Of a stretch of DNA of 12,563 nucleotides, positions 1 to 6,547 are shown one piece after another. The notes beneath the pieces are model-generated. The model was given only the letters and a program-made list of their open reading frames with translations, was not told the origin of the DNA and ran no database searches. This stretch comes from an uncultured Dehalococcoidales bacterium (lineage in GTDB: Bacteria; Chloroflexota; Dehalococcoidia; UBA1151; UBA1328), in contig CAJQSP010000013.1 in NCBI GenBank assembly GCA_905614375.1, forward strand, positions 1-12,563. The letters are read 5' to 3'. The position numbers were made by a program, and so were the translations under genes. Position 1 is the stretch's first letter. Every line of letters starts with the position of its first letter.

Positions 1-346
1 TTGCTACGTCAAACCTGACGCTGGTGGGGAGTGCGAACTTTGTTTCGGGCTCGAGCGTTTGTACGCGCCTTCGAGCTTTGACGATGTCGGGACTGGCCTC
101 GACGTATCGTTTTTGCCACATTGATAGCTCGATTGCCGATCCACCAAGATGAAGAACGTACTCGCCTGCATCGTTGAAGACCTGAACGCGGTCGTTCGCC
201 CAGTCGCAGATGTAGATATCGCCATCGGGGTCCACTGCCACATCGGTCGGATGGTCTAGTTGACCGGGATCGGAGCCGTAGCTTCCGATGGCCCGAAGGA
301 AGTTGCCTGCGGGATCGAAAGAAAACGAGTTCGTAAACCCGGACGA
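1..346 (-). pseudogene. NHL-repeat (beta-propeller) protein, fragment open at left edge
   Basis: The minus-strand frame that includes bases 319-317 is open from the left edge to a TAG at 347-349 and reads as NHL repeats. Recognisable pieces are FDPAGNFLRAIGSYG, then HPTDVAVDPDGDIYICDW, then NDRVQVFNDAGEYVLHLGG, the usual alternation of 'hP.diavd.dG.iyv.D..n.rvqvf...G'. NHL proteins form extracytoplasmic or cytosolic beta-propellers that bind ligands or act as lactonase or lyase-like enzymes; nothing here picks out one role. Only about 1.5 repeats are visible. The upstream side lacks a start codon and the rest of the propeller, because homology stops near 320-335 where an unrelated flavoprotein begins on the other strand. 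The gene is therefore 5'-truncated by a deletion or rearrangement, or by an assembly chimera. Other minus-strand frames here are shorter and not protein-like. Confidence 0.7.
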
Positions 347-695
347 CTACAAGTCCACTCACGATGCCAACTTCGAGATGGAACTAATGGCCCAACTCAA
401 GCACCGCATCCCGAACTTCGCAAATAAAGCGAGAGTAGTAGGCGGCTACGCAAACCTCTACGACGTAACCCCAGACTGGCACCCGATCCTCGGGCGTGTC
501 GAAGAAATCGACGGCTACATTAACTGCAACGGCTGGAGCGGACATGGATTCAAGTTGGGACCTGCGGTAGGCGAACTGATCGCAGAGGAAATAGTCGACG
601 GCACATCGTTCTTGATCGACATCAAGACACTCAACCTCGACCGCTTCGCAAAAGGAAACCTACTCTCAGGCTCTTACGCCGGAAACCAAGCGTGA
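288..695 (+). pseudogene. FAD-dependent oxidoreductase (DAO family), C-terminal fragment
   Basis: The frame from about 330 to the TGA at 693-695 matches the C-terminal end of the DAO superfamily (glycine/D-amino acid/sarcosine oxidases). It has the substrate-domain piece YDVTPDWHPILG followed by NGWSGHGFKLGPAVGELIAE, which in this family closes over the FAD and contributes to its binding. Family members are usually 370-450 residues; only about 120 are present, and the N-terminal Rossmann GxGxxG motif is absent. An ATG at 288 is in frame, but its first ~13 codons lie inside the opposing NHL frame, so I do not believe it is the natural start. No flavin-binding domain means no activity as it stands. 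The C-terminal end looks intact. Substrate cannot be inferred. Confidence 0.75.
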
Positions 696-702
696 ACACC
701 GC

Positions 703-1008
703 TTAGTCAAGAACGATATAGGCAATCGCTTCCTTTTTCTTATCAAGCTCCAACTCACCATCGGTTTCTGCGTCTTCTTGCGCCACCAAATCGAAGTCAG
801 TGGCCGAAACAGGAGATGGACCAACTAAAACCGGCCAGTCACCATCGTCCTTGTTATATATTCCCGCTGAACTAAGAATAACCGTAGTTGCTGCACTCAC
901 ACTGTGAGAAAAGGAATACGGCGGACTGTCATCCCAACCCTTTGTGACCTTTGCTCCCAGTGCGGCTTCATATGCAGCCGAGCCAAGTGTTCCAGAGGTG
1001 TTTACCAA
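703..1008 (-). CDS. C-terminal domain fragment of a secreted/surface marine-type protein
   Basis: This frame reads SGTLGSAAYEAALGAKVTKG, then a Trp-Asp-aromatic stretch (DDSPPYSFSHSVSA), a GDWPVLVGPSPVS turn and a final Glu-rich strand ending in EAIAYIVLD. From memory this resembles the C-terminal beta-rich module of large extracellular proteins in marine microbes, with the pattern '...GGWayLyG...t...DLaiDEDq..d.ER.HTtEqvaYivfe'. The first usable start is a TTG at 1008-1006, only three codons after a stop at 1018-1020. There is no signal peptide, and the rest of such a protein (normally hundreds of residues) is missing, so this is most likely a decayed 3' end rather than a complete 101-residue gene. 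It converges on the flavoprotein fragment with only 7 bases between the stop codons. Confidence 0.5.
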   Translation of the reverse strand: MVNTSGTLGSAAYEAALGAKVTKGWDDSPPYSFSHSVSAATTVILSSAGIYNKDDGDWPVLVGPSPVSATDFDLVAQEDAETDGELELDKKKEAIAYIVLD

Positions 1009-1202
1009 TCGGAGTAATTAGATCGTGTATGTGCACAGGGTGAAGATCACAGACGATTTACGGCCCACCGTTCGGTCATCCGAGCTGCATCGCAAGCGCG
1101 ACTGCTTCGCCTTCAACCCCGAAACGTTTACAGACAGGTGGTCGATTCTAATGACCGAATTGTCAGCTTAAATACAGTGCCTCATCACGTTTTTAGGTCG
1201 GC

Positions 1203-1272
1203 CTGACCTGCCCCCGATAGCGTTACCAGTTGAAAAATCAGATACTGAACATCGCGAAGGGAGGCAGGTCAG
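1203..1272. repeat. Inverted repeat pair, insertion-sequence-end-like
   Basis: CTGACCTGCCCCC at 1203-1215 is matched in inverted orientation by GGAGGCAGGTCAG at 1260-1272, with 12 of 13 positions pairing. The arms resemble the TGACCTGCC-type termini seen on some IS3-group elements. The 44-base interior is too small for a transposase, and the flanks show no obvious target-site duplication. It may be a solo-end remnant, a miniature element or a chance hairpin. Confidence 0.4.
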
Positions 1273-1290
1273 TTCAATATATAAAGCAAT

Positions 1291-1404
1291 CCATAGGAGC
1301 TTTAAAAGCGGTGACCCATCAGAAGCAATTCTGGATATTTGGTCTGATCTAATTTAGGCACAACCGATTGCATATTGCTAATCATTCGGAACGGGCTCCT
1401 ATGG
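1291..1404. repeat. 10-bp perfect inverted repeat in non-coding DNA
   Basis: CCATAGGAGC at 1291-1300 is the exact reverse complement of 1395-1404, with a possible bulged extension (CAAT on the left, TTG on the right). The 9-base direct repeat GACCCATCA also occurs at 1313-1321 and 1436-1444. The interior holds no gene. Function is unknown. Confidence 0.35.
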
Positions 1405-1640
1405 TTGATTTTTGGGTGGCTGCAAAAACATCAACGACCCATCATAGCCTCTCGATAAAAGCGTATACGCATATTGGCTAGCATCATGCTCGCATGGTCA
1501 ACTCCTGCCTCAGCAATGTTGACGACTAAAAGCCAAAGAAAGTATGTAATCCCAACGATTCATCAATACCATTACAATGTCGTTTAAAGTCGCTAAAGGC
1601 GGCCAATTGATATGGGATATTCAAACTTCGATTGAGAAAA

Positions 1641-3074
1641 ATGACAACAAAACCTAATCTGCTCTTCATTTACTCTGACCAACATAACCCTGATGTTATG
1701 GGTTGTGCCGGCGATCCTGTTGTCGCGACACCCAACCTCGACTCACTGGCAGCTAAGGGAGTGATCGCCACCGCGGTCTACTGTGCGTCACCTGTTTGTG
1801 TACCCGCTCGCATGTCGATGCTGTCTGGGCGCTATCCACACGAAATTGACACATGGACAAACAGCCACGTCATGGATTCAACTGTTCCAACGCTAGCGCA
1901 CTCCATGGGCGCTGCGGGATATAACCCCGTCTTGGCCGGACGGATGCATTTTCTAGGACCAGATCAACTACACGGTTACAGTGATCGGATAATAGGAGAC
2001 CACAGTTCTCTGGTGCCTGGGACAGGCGATGCGAGCTTTGACTTCCTCGAAGATATACGTAACTCGGGACCCGGTTCAAGCGGATACCAAGTGATTGATG
2101 AAGATACCACAGCCGTCGCAGTGGAATGGCTAAACCGATTTGCTCTTCGGAAGAGAGCTAATCGTGACGAGGAGCCTTTCAACTTAACGGTCGGATATAT
2201 CCTCCCACATTCACCATATATAGCTAGAAAAGAGGATTATGATCGATATGCCGGGCGAGTGAAGCCACCTACCGTTAGAATGCCGTTTTCTGATCTTGAT
2301 CACCCCTTTGACAAATGGTGGCGCGAACACGTAAATCTGGTTGACCCTCCCGAAGAAGACGTTATGAAAGCAAGGGCAGCTTACTGGGCTTTGGTTGAAA
2401 GGCTGGACACAAACATAGGGCTCATTCTTGAGGCTCTTCGCACCAATGGATTAGATGAAAACACTCTGATTGTTTACAGTACTGATCATGGAGATATGGT
2501 CGGCGAACGTGAACTCTGGATGAAAAGATGTTTCTACGAACCGTCTGTTAAAGTGCCTGCAATAATTTCATGGCCAGGAGTGATACCAAGTGGCACACGG
2601 TGCGATCGAGTGATGAGCGTTATGGATCTTAACGCGACCATACTTTCGGCGCTTGGTGCTCCCCCACTTCCTGGATCGCGTGGAAGAGACGCTATACCCA
2701 TGTTGCGCGGTGAGGACAATGATTGGGATGATGTCGCAATATCCGAATACGCAATACAGGAGGGTTCAGTTCAACGAATGGTGCGTAAAAACAACTGGAA
2801 ATTTATTTACCACCATGGAGAACCTGCACAACTATTCGACCTTTCAGCAGACCCAAACGAACTAAACGACCGATCACAGGATTCAGATTACGCAGAGATC
2901 GTGTCTGAATTATCGGCTCTGGTGTTCGCTGACGGATGGGATCCTGACCATGTGCGAAAAAGGCTCAAAGAAAAAAAACGAGACACGGACTTGATACGAA
3001 AATGGGCCGAAAATTGCCCTCCGGAAGATTCGTATCGATGGGATATGGACCCGTCATGGACTTACGTTGAATAG
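1641..3074 (+). CDS. Choline-sulfatase-like type I sulfatase
   Basis: Hydrolyses a sulfate (or phosphonate) ester of a small molecule; 477 residues from the ATG at 1641. An in-frame TTG lies three codons upstream at 1632, and neither start has a strong ribosome-binding site. The catalytic signature CVPAR (C53-P55-R57) sits in SPVCVPARMSMLSGRYP, where C53 would be matured to formylglycine. Metal ligands are the N-terminal D13-Q14 and D282-H283 in STDHGDMVGERELW. Residues 101-112 (RMHFLGPDQLHG) and the DHGDM-GER-LW-K block closely follow choline sulfatases (BetC), as does the C-terminal tail with aromatic residues near W468. The usual lysine of GK-x-H is Arg101. No signal peptide precedes the core, so it should be cytosolic. 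It is monocistronic here and convergent with the minus-strand operon. No choline-oxidation genes are nearby, so a choline-sulfate substrate is not established. Confidence 0.9.
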   Translation: MTTKPNLLFIYSDQHNPDVMGCAGDPVVATPNLDSLAAKGVIATAVYCASPVCVPARMSMLSGRYPHEIDTWTNSHVMDSTVPTLAHSMGAAGYNPVLAGRMHFLGPDQLHGYSDRIIGDHSSLVPGTGDASFDFLEDIRNSGPGSSGYQVIDEDTTAVAVEWLNRFALRKRANRDEEPFNLTVGYILPHSPYIARKEDYDRYAGRVKPPTVRMPFSDLDHPFDKWWREHVNLVDPPEEDVMKARAAYWALVERLDTNIGLILEALRTNGLDENTLIVYSTDHGDMVGERELWMKRCFYEPSVKVPAIISWPGVIPSGTRCDRVMSVMDLNATILSALGAPPLPGSRGRDAIPMLRGEDNDWDDVAISEYAIQEGSVQRMVRKNNWKFIYHHGEPAQLFDLSADPNELNDRSQDSDYAEIVSELSALVFADGWDPDHVRKRLKEKKRDTDLIRKWAENCPPEDSYRWDMDPSWTYVE

Positions 3075-3120
3075 CCAATTGCCAATTGTAAGAAATATCA
3101 ATTGACAGTCCATGATTTAC

Positions 3121-3154
3121 AAAAAAGGCCATTGCACAAGTGTGTGATGGCCTT
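3121..3154 (-). terminator. Rho-independent terminator of the minus-strand operon
   Basis: The stem AAGGCCAT (3125-3132) pairs perfectly with ATGGCCTT (3147-3154). It can extend inward by five pairs (two of them G-U) to a 4-base AAGT loop. On the minus strand the hairpin is followed by a T-run (complement of the A's at 3121-3126). It starts a few bases after the stop codon of the membrane-protein gene. The plus-strand side has no T-run, so it acts mainly on the leftward operon. Confidence 0.85.
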
Positions 3155-3160
3155 ACAGCA

Positions 3161-3787
3161 CTAATTCCATCCAAAGGTTGCGAGCTTTTCAGCATTTACA
3201 AGCGTTAAGACCGCGGTAGTCGCGATGGCGAAAAACGTTATCGCAGCAGCATTGGAAATCCAAACAATACGCATATTGGAAGTTTGATTCGCATGATCCA
3301 GGACCCAACCCAAAATGGCAAAAGCAGGAATTGTCATCAGGGCCATGGGAATACCTAAAAACAAATTGACTATCATCGAACCAGGTATTTGGAACAGCGA
3401 GTTAATCCCGATGTTGATAATTTCTTCGGTAGAAAATACGGAAACTCTGATAGCGGTAACCCAAGAAATCAGAGGCAATGTACCACCGTATACAAACGGG
3501 AATCCCAGGCCAAATACAATACCACGTAGTGCCCAGCTGATTTTCCCTTGAGGCCAATAACCGAGTTCTGATGGGGCGGGCATCAACAGTATTGCAATCA
3601 TCATTCCTACCAGGAAGCCGGCCAACGTTACCGTTACGTAAATACCGGCAGGAGGGTACGCTGCAGACTCCCAATGTCCGTGATCGGCCACGTTGAGTAT
3701 CATCGCGATCACCAGACCAAACATCCCCCCACAAATCACTGTCGAGAGATTGCGCTTCACGCCCAGTATATTATGACGATATCTCAC
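3161..3787 (-). CDS. Small integral membrane protein, unrecognised family
   Basis: A 208-residue, strongly hydrophobic protein. Predicted membrane segments by eye are about 14-34, 48-69, 86-112, 134-164 (long, possibly a re-entrant pair) and 174-198, so five or six spans with a short basic N-terminus (KR near 11-12). Glycine- and proline-rich helices (GIVFGLGFPFVYGGTLPL) suggest a channel or transporter-like fold, but I do not recognise a family motif. The GTG start overlaps the TGA of the upstream enolase-superfamily gene by four bases (GTGA), so the two are probably translationally coupled. It is the last gene before the terminator. Co-transcription with a catabolic cluster makes product or sulfate export, or accessory uptake, plausible, but this is only inference. 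Confidence 0.75.
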   Translation of the reverse strand: MRYRHNILGVKRNLSTVICGGMFGLVIAMILNVADHGHWESAAYPPAGIYVTVTLAGFLVGMMIAILLMPAPSELGYWPQGKISWALRGIVFGLGFPFVYGGTLPLISWVTAIRVSVFSTEEIINIGINSLFQIPGSMIVNLFLGIPMALMTIPAFAILGWVLDHANQTSNMRIVWISNAAAITFFAIATTAVLTLVNAEKLATFGWN

Positions 3788-4926
3788 GAGTCCTTGATAA
3801 TCCCACCGTGGCGCCTGACAGCGTCTAGATTAAGTTCAGCTCCAAGACCTGGGCCTTCTGGGAGGTGGAAATACCCGTTACTTATTCGTTCGGGAGGTGC
3901 AAATAATTCAAACCGCCATTCAGCTTCGCCAATTGCATGCTCAAGCGGCCTTTTCCCGCCAATGGCGGCGGTAACATGAGCACTCGCTAGCTGTGAAATT
4001 GGGCCGGATGGGCTGTGTAAAGAAACGTCAGCACCTAAGGCAATCGCAGCTCTGCCGGCCGCAAAAGCATCCGAAACCCCTCCGCAGTGTTTAATGTCGG
4101 GCATTATTACACTGACTGAACCCTTTTTTACTAGATCAACAAAAGCATTCTCACCGTAAATACCTTCGGCTCCGGCCATAGTAACGGGGATCTCTTTTGA
4201 CAGGGCGCTAAGTCTGTCCGAGTCTGTTCGGGGCTGGAGCGGTTCCTCAAACCAGCCTATGTTTAGTTCAGCCAGTCGATGCGCTACAGATTTAGCTACC
4301 TCGGGCGAAAATCGGCTATGACAGTCAACTAGCAGGTCAACCTCATCACCAATGGCGCTTCTAACTGCGGCAACGCGGGCCAGGCCTAGCTCAGAAGCTT
4401 GCAAGCTTTCATCGACAGAAAGTTCTCGATTAACCTCATCAAATGGTGCGCACTTTACCGTCGAGAATCCCATGCCTACCGCACGCTCTGCCATCTCCCC
4501 AAAAGCTACCGGTGACCTGCTACCAAGCAAAGCTCGATTGATATTCCCGTACAAGGGAACCTTGTCGGTGAACACCCCTCCGAGCTCCTCGGTGAGACTA
4601 ACTCCATTATGTACAGCCTTGAGCTGAGTTACCGTAGATCGCAGACCGCTAATCGCTGTGGCAAGAATAAAATCTGTGGTCGGTCGGTCATTGTCTATTC
4701 CAAGAACTGAACAGACTTCTGATTCGTTTTCGATAGGACGATTCCGGAGTTTCTGAAAAAGTTCTTTTACAAGAATTACAACCTCATCACCTTGTTGGTT
4801 GCCTTTAGTCACTTCAATCAGTGTCTTTGCACCTTCAGCATCAGTGATTTCTAAAATAACCCACGTAGTCCTACGCGTGACCGGTATGAGAATCTCTTTT
4901 ATCGCGCTTAGTCGAACTTGCTGCAT
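3784..4926 (-). CDS. Mandelate racemase/muconate lactonizing (enolase superfamily) enzyme
   Basis: 380 residues. The enolase superfamily abstracts a proton alpha to a Mg2+-bound carboxylate. The N-terminal capping domain covers about 1-125 and the barrel about 126-350. Visible ligands are D201 (LLVDCHSRF), the Glu pair 227-228 (GWFEEPLQ) and E254 (MAGAEGIYG). D277 (MPDIKHCGG) and H304 (SLHSPSGPIS) form the His-Asp dyad of mandelate-racemase-type members, and E329 lies in RPLEHA. The barrel strand 2 motif is VKCAPFDE: K158 is present, but the second lysine of KxK, the base in mandelate racemase, is Ala160. This points to a His-Asp-driven acid-sugar dehydratase or epimerase rather than a classical racemase. 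A good ribosome-binding site (AGAGGA, within 4931-4938 on the opposite strand) precedes the ATG. It lies 45 bases after the sulfatase stop and overlaps the next gene. The exact substrate is unknown. Confidence 0.9.
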   Translation of the reverse strand: MQQVRLSAIKEILIPVTRRTTWVILEITDAEGAKTLIEVTKGNQQGDEVVILVKELFQKLRNRPIENESEVCSVLGIDNDRPTTDFILATAISGLRSTVTQLKAVHNGVSLTEELGGVFTDKVPLYGNINRALLGSRSPVAFGEMAERAVGMGFSTVKCAPFDEVNRELSVDESLQASELGLARVAAVRSAIGDEVDLLVDCHSRFSPEVAKSVAHRLAELNIGWFEEPLQPRTDSDRLSALSKEIPVTMAGAEGIYGENAFVDLVKKGSVSVIMPDIKHCGGVSDAFAAGRAAIALGADVSLHSPSGPISQLASAHVTAAIGGKRPLEHAIGEAEWRFELFAPPERISNGYFHLPEGPGLGAELNLDAVRRHGGIIKDS

Positions 4927-4971
4927 TAATTTCCTCTCGTTTCTGACGCACGTATCGTTAACTATCCGTAC

Positions 4972-6468
4972 CTAGTTCGGTAATACGGCCGTATCATCGG
5001 TATCAGCCTGCCATTGATTGATCCTGTCCGTTAGATCGTTGATCCTGGGCTTTTCAGAAACTTCGTCGAAAAGGTTTTTCTGCTCGTATCGATCCTCATT
5101 TAGATCATAGAATTCATTCTGTTCCGGACCCAAAGTAAGCTTCCATCCTTCTCGCGAAATTATTGACCTGTAAGGCTGCATTCTCAGCTTTTGAACTTTT
5201 GTCATGTCTTCTTTGATTAAATGCGTTCTATCCCCAGGCCAGTCAATAAATACATCGCTTTCTGCCAGTGTTTCTTCTCCACGGAATACCGGAACTCTAC
5301 TCTTTCCTTGTAACTCTTCAGGTGGTTCTACACCCATCAGGTCCAGCAATGTTGGCACGGTATCAATATGGCTATATCGCCCCTCAATACGCGACATCCT
5401 CTGGATCGGTGAAAAAGATTTGTCTCTGTTATCCACCTTATGATTATTAATCCACGGAACATGGACAATCATGGGAACCTTTATTGATGACTCATAAAAA
5501 GTTGTCTTTTGGATTATGTTGAATTCGCCAAGCTGTTCCCCATGTTCACTGGTGAACACAATAATCGTATTGTGCTGTAATCCGGCCTGGACAACTGCGT
5601 CGAGAATTCGCCCGACTGCTCTATCTACCAGAGTCACATTGCCCCAATACCGAGCGATGATATCGCGCCATAAACTCTCATCTTCTGTGTCACCCCAAAC
5701 TTCCCTATCCGGGTCGAAACCTTGCCCCCCCAGAGACGCTTCAGCTCTCAACTTATGCATGTCGGAAGCATTATCTGGTGGATTTTTTAAAAACGTAGGT
5801 GGTACCGGAATATCATCAGGGTCGTAAAGATCATTCAGTGGTCCATCATAAGGAGGGTGTGGTTCAAATATATTTATGTAAAGAGCAAACGGCCTGTGCT
5901 TGTTTTTTTCGATGAACTGCTCTGCTTGAGATGCCAAGAATTGTGCTTTGGTAAATTCTTCGACCATGGTGGCTGCATAAGCCCTGGAAAAAACTTCTTC
6001 ACCTTTAGAAACTTTATCTGGCACAAATCCGTTCATTTTCAGGAAATTACAATGATCACTTAAAACCTTGTCGTACTTTTCGTCGGAGTAATAATCCCTA
6101 TATTGATCCTCTATGCTCACCCACTCATCAAACCCGGCTCTGCGTATTACCTCATCGCCCAGATGCCACTTACCGTGGTAAGCCTTTAAATAGTTCTCAG
6201 GAAGGAAGTCAACTAAGGTTTTCACATCGTTCGGCAATGGAATATTGTTTTCAATTGCCCGGTGTGTGTGAGGCCACAGACCACTGAGAAGTGTGCCGCG
6301 TGAAGGAGTACAGACCGGAGCGCTCACATATGCGTTATCAAATACGAAACTACGCTGACTGAGCGCATTGAGATTGGGAGCCTCAACAATCCGGTTACCG
6401 TAGCAAGATAAAGTATCGGCTCGCTGCTGATCGGTAAAAATAAAAATAAGATTCGGTGATTCTGGCAA
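4972..6468 (-). CDS. Type I sulfatase (alkaline phosphatase superfamily)
   Basis: 498 residues. The formylglycine signature is CTPSR (C53-P55-R57) in SAPVCTPSRGTLLSGLWPHTH. Metal-site residues D13-Q14 (FTDQQRADTLSCYG) and the HGKWHLG motif with K100 and H102 are present, as are EPHPPY (H204) and K321 in IIQKTTFYESS. The usual Asp-His of the second metal motif reads Glu308-His309 (FTSEHGEQLGE), a conservative but uncommon ligand change. There is no signal peptide, implying cytoplasmic action on an imported ester. The only start that keeps the N-terminal metal motif is a TTG at 6468-6466, preceded by GAGGT ten bases upstream; an in-frame stop lies just before it. It sits between the aldolase-like and enolase-like genes in the same operon, so sulfate removal is probably one step of that pathway. 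Confidence 0.9.
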   Translation of the reverse strand: MPESPNLIFIFTDQQRADTLSCYGNRIVEAPNLNALSQRSFVFDNAYVSAPVCTPSRGTLLSGLWPHTHRAIENNIPLPNDVKTLVDFLPENYLKAYHGKWHLGDEVIRRAGFDEWVSIEDQYRDYYSDEKYDKVLSDHCNFLKMNGFVPDKVSKGEEVFSRAYAATMVEEFTKAQFLASQAEQFIEKNKHRPFALYINIFEPHPPYDGPLNDLYDPDDIPVPPTFLKNPPDNASDMHKLRAEASLGGQGFDPDREVWGDTEDESLWRDIIARYWGNVTLVDRAVGRILDAVVQAGLQHNTIIVFTSEHGEQLGEFNIIQKTTFYESSIKVPMIVHVPWINNHKVDNRDKSFSPIQRMSRIEGRYSHIDTVPTLLDLMGVEPPEELQGKSRVPVFRGEETLAESDVFIDWPGDRTHLIKEDMTKVQKLRMQPYRSIISREGWKLTLGPEQNEFYDLNEDRYEQKNLFDEVSEKPRINDLTDRINQWQADTDDTAVLPN

Positions 6469-6507
6469 TACTATTTAGACCTCGTTGGACTTTTATTTTC
6501 AAAAAGA

Positions 6508-6536
6508 TTTATGTACATTTTGTAATAGCAGTTCAA
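6508..6536 (-). promoter_or_regulatory. Possible internal promoter before sulfatase gene
   Basis: In the 79-base gap upstream of the sulfatase, the minus strand reads TTGAAC (6536-6531), then 17 bases, then CATAAA (6513-6508). Each hexamer matches the sigma-70 consensus at 4 of 6 positions in an AT-rich context. It is weak, and the gene can equally be transcribed from upstream. Confidence 0.25.
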
Positions 6537-6547
6537 TAAATACGCAT

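Larger units (their letters stand above)
1021..1640. other. Non-coding stretch; no convincing gene
   Basis: About 620 bases lie between the C-terminal fragment and the first sulfatase. All frames are broken by stops. The longest plus-strand reading is 1172-1357, without an ATG; its last 20 codons look mildly protein-like (containing SGDPSEAILDIWSDL), but I cannot assign it. Two inverted-repeat pairs are present and listed separately. No tRNA, rRNA or CRISPR structure was seen. The plus-strand promoter of the sulfatase should lie at the right end of this stretch, but I see no confident -35/-10 pair. Confidence 0.5.

Noticed and set aside
9..362. 117-residue minus-strand open frame overlapping the NHL fragment
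   Set aside because: It is very Arg/Ser-rich and reads out of frame across the NHL-repeat coding phase; the other minus frame gives clear NHL repeats.
1172..1357. Plus-strand reading with a protein-like tail (SGDPSEAILDIWSDL)
   Set aside because: There is no ATG, GTG or TTG start with a ribosome-binding site, it spans the IS-end-like repeat, and it matches no family I recognise.
1602..3106. CAATTGATAT upstream of the first sulfatase (1604-1613) and its inverse after it (3095-3104), suggesting a mobile cassette
   Set aside because: Only 10 bases match, the core CAATTG is itself a palindrome, and no transposase or target duplication is present; probably chance.
3075..3110. CAATTG-rich sequence after the plus-strand sulfatase as a terminator
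   Set aside because: The possible stem is AT-rich and short and no T-run follows on the plus strand.
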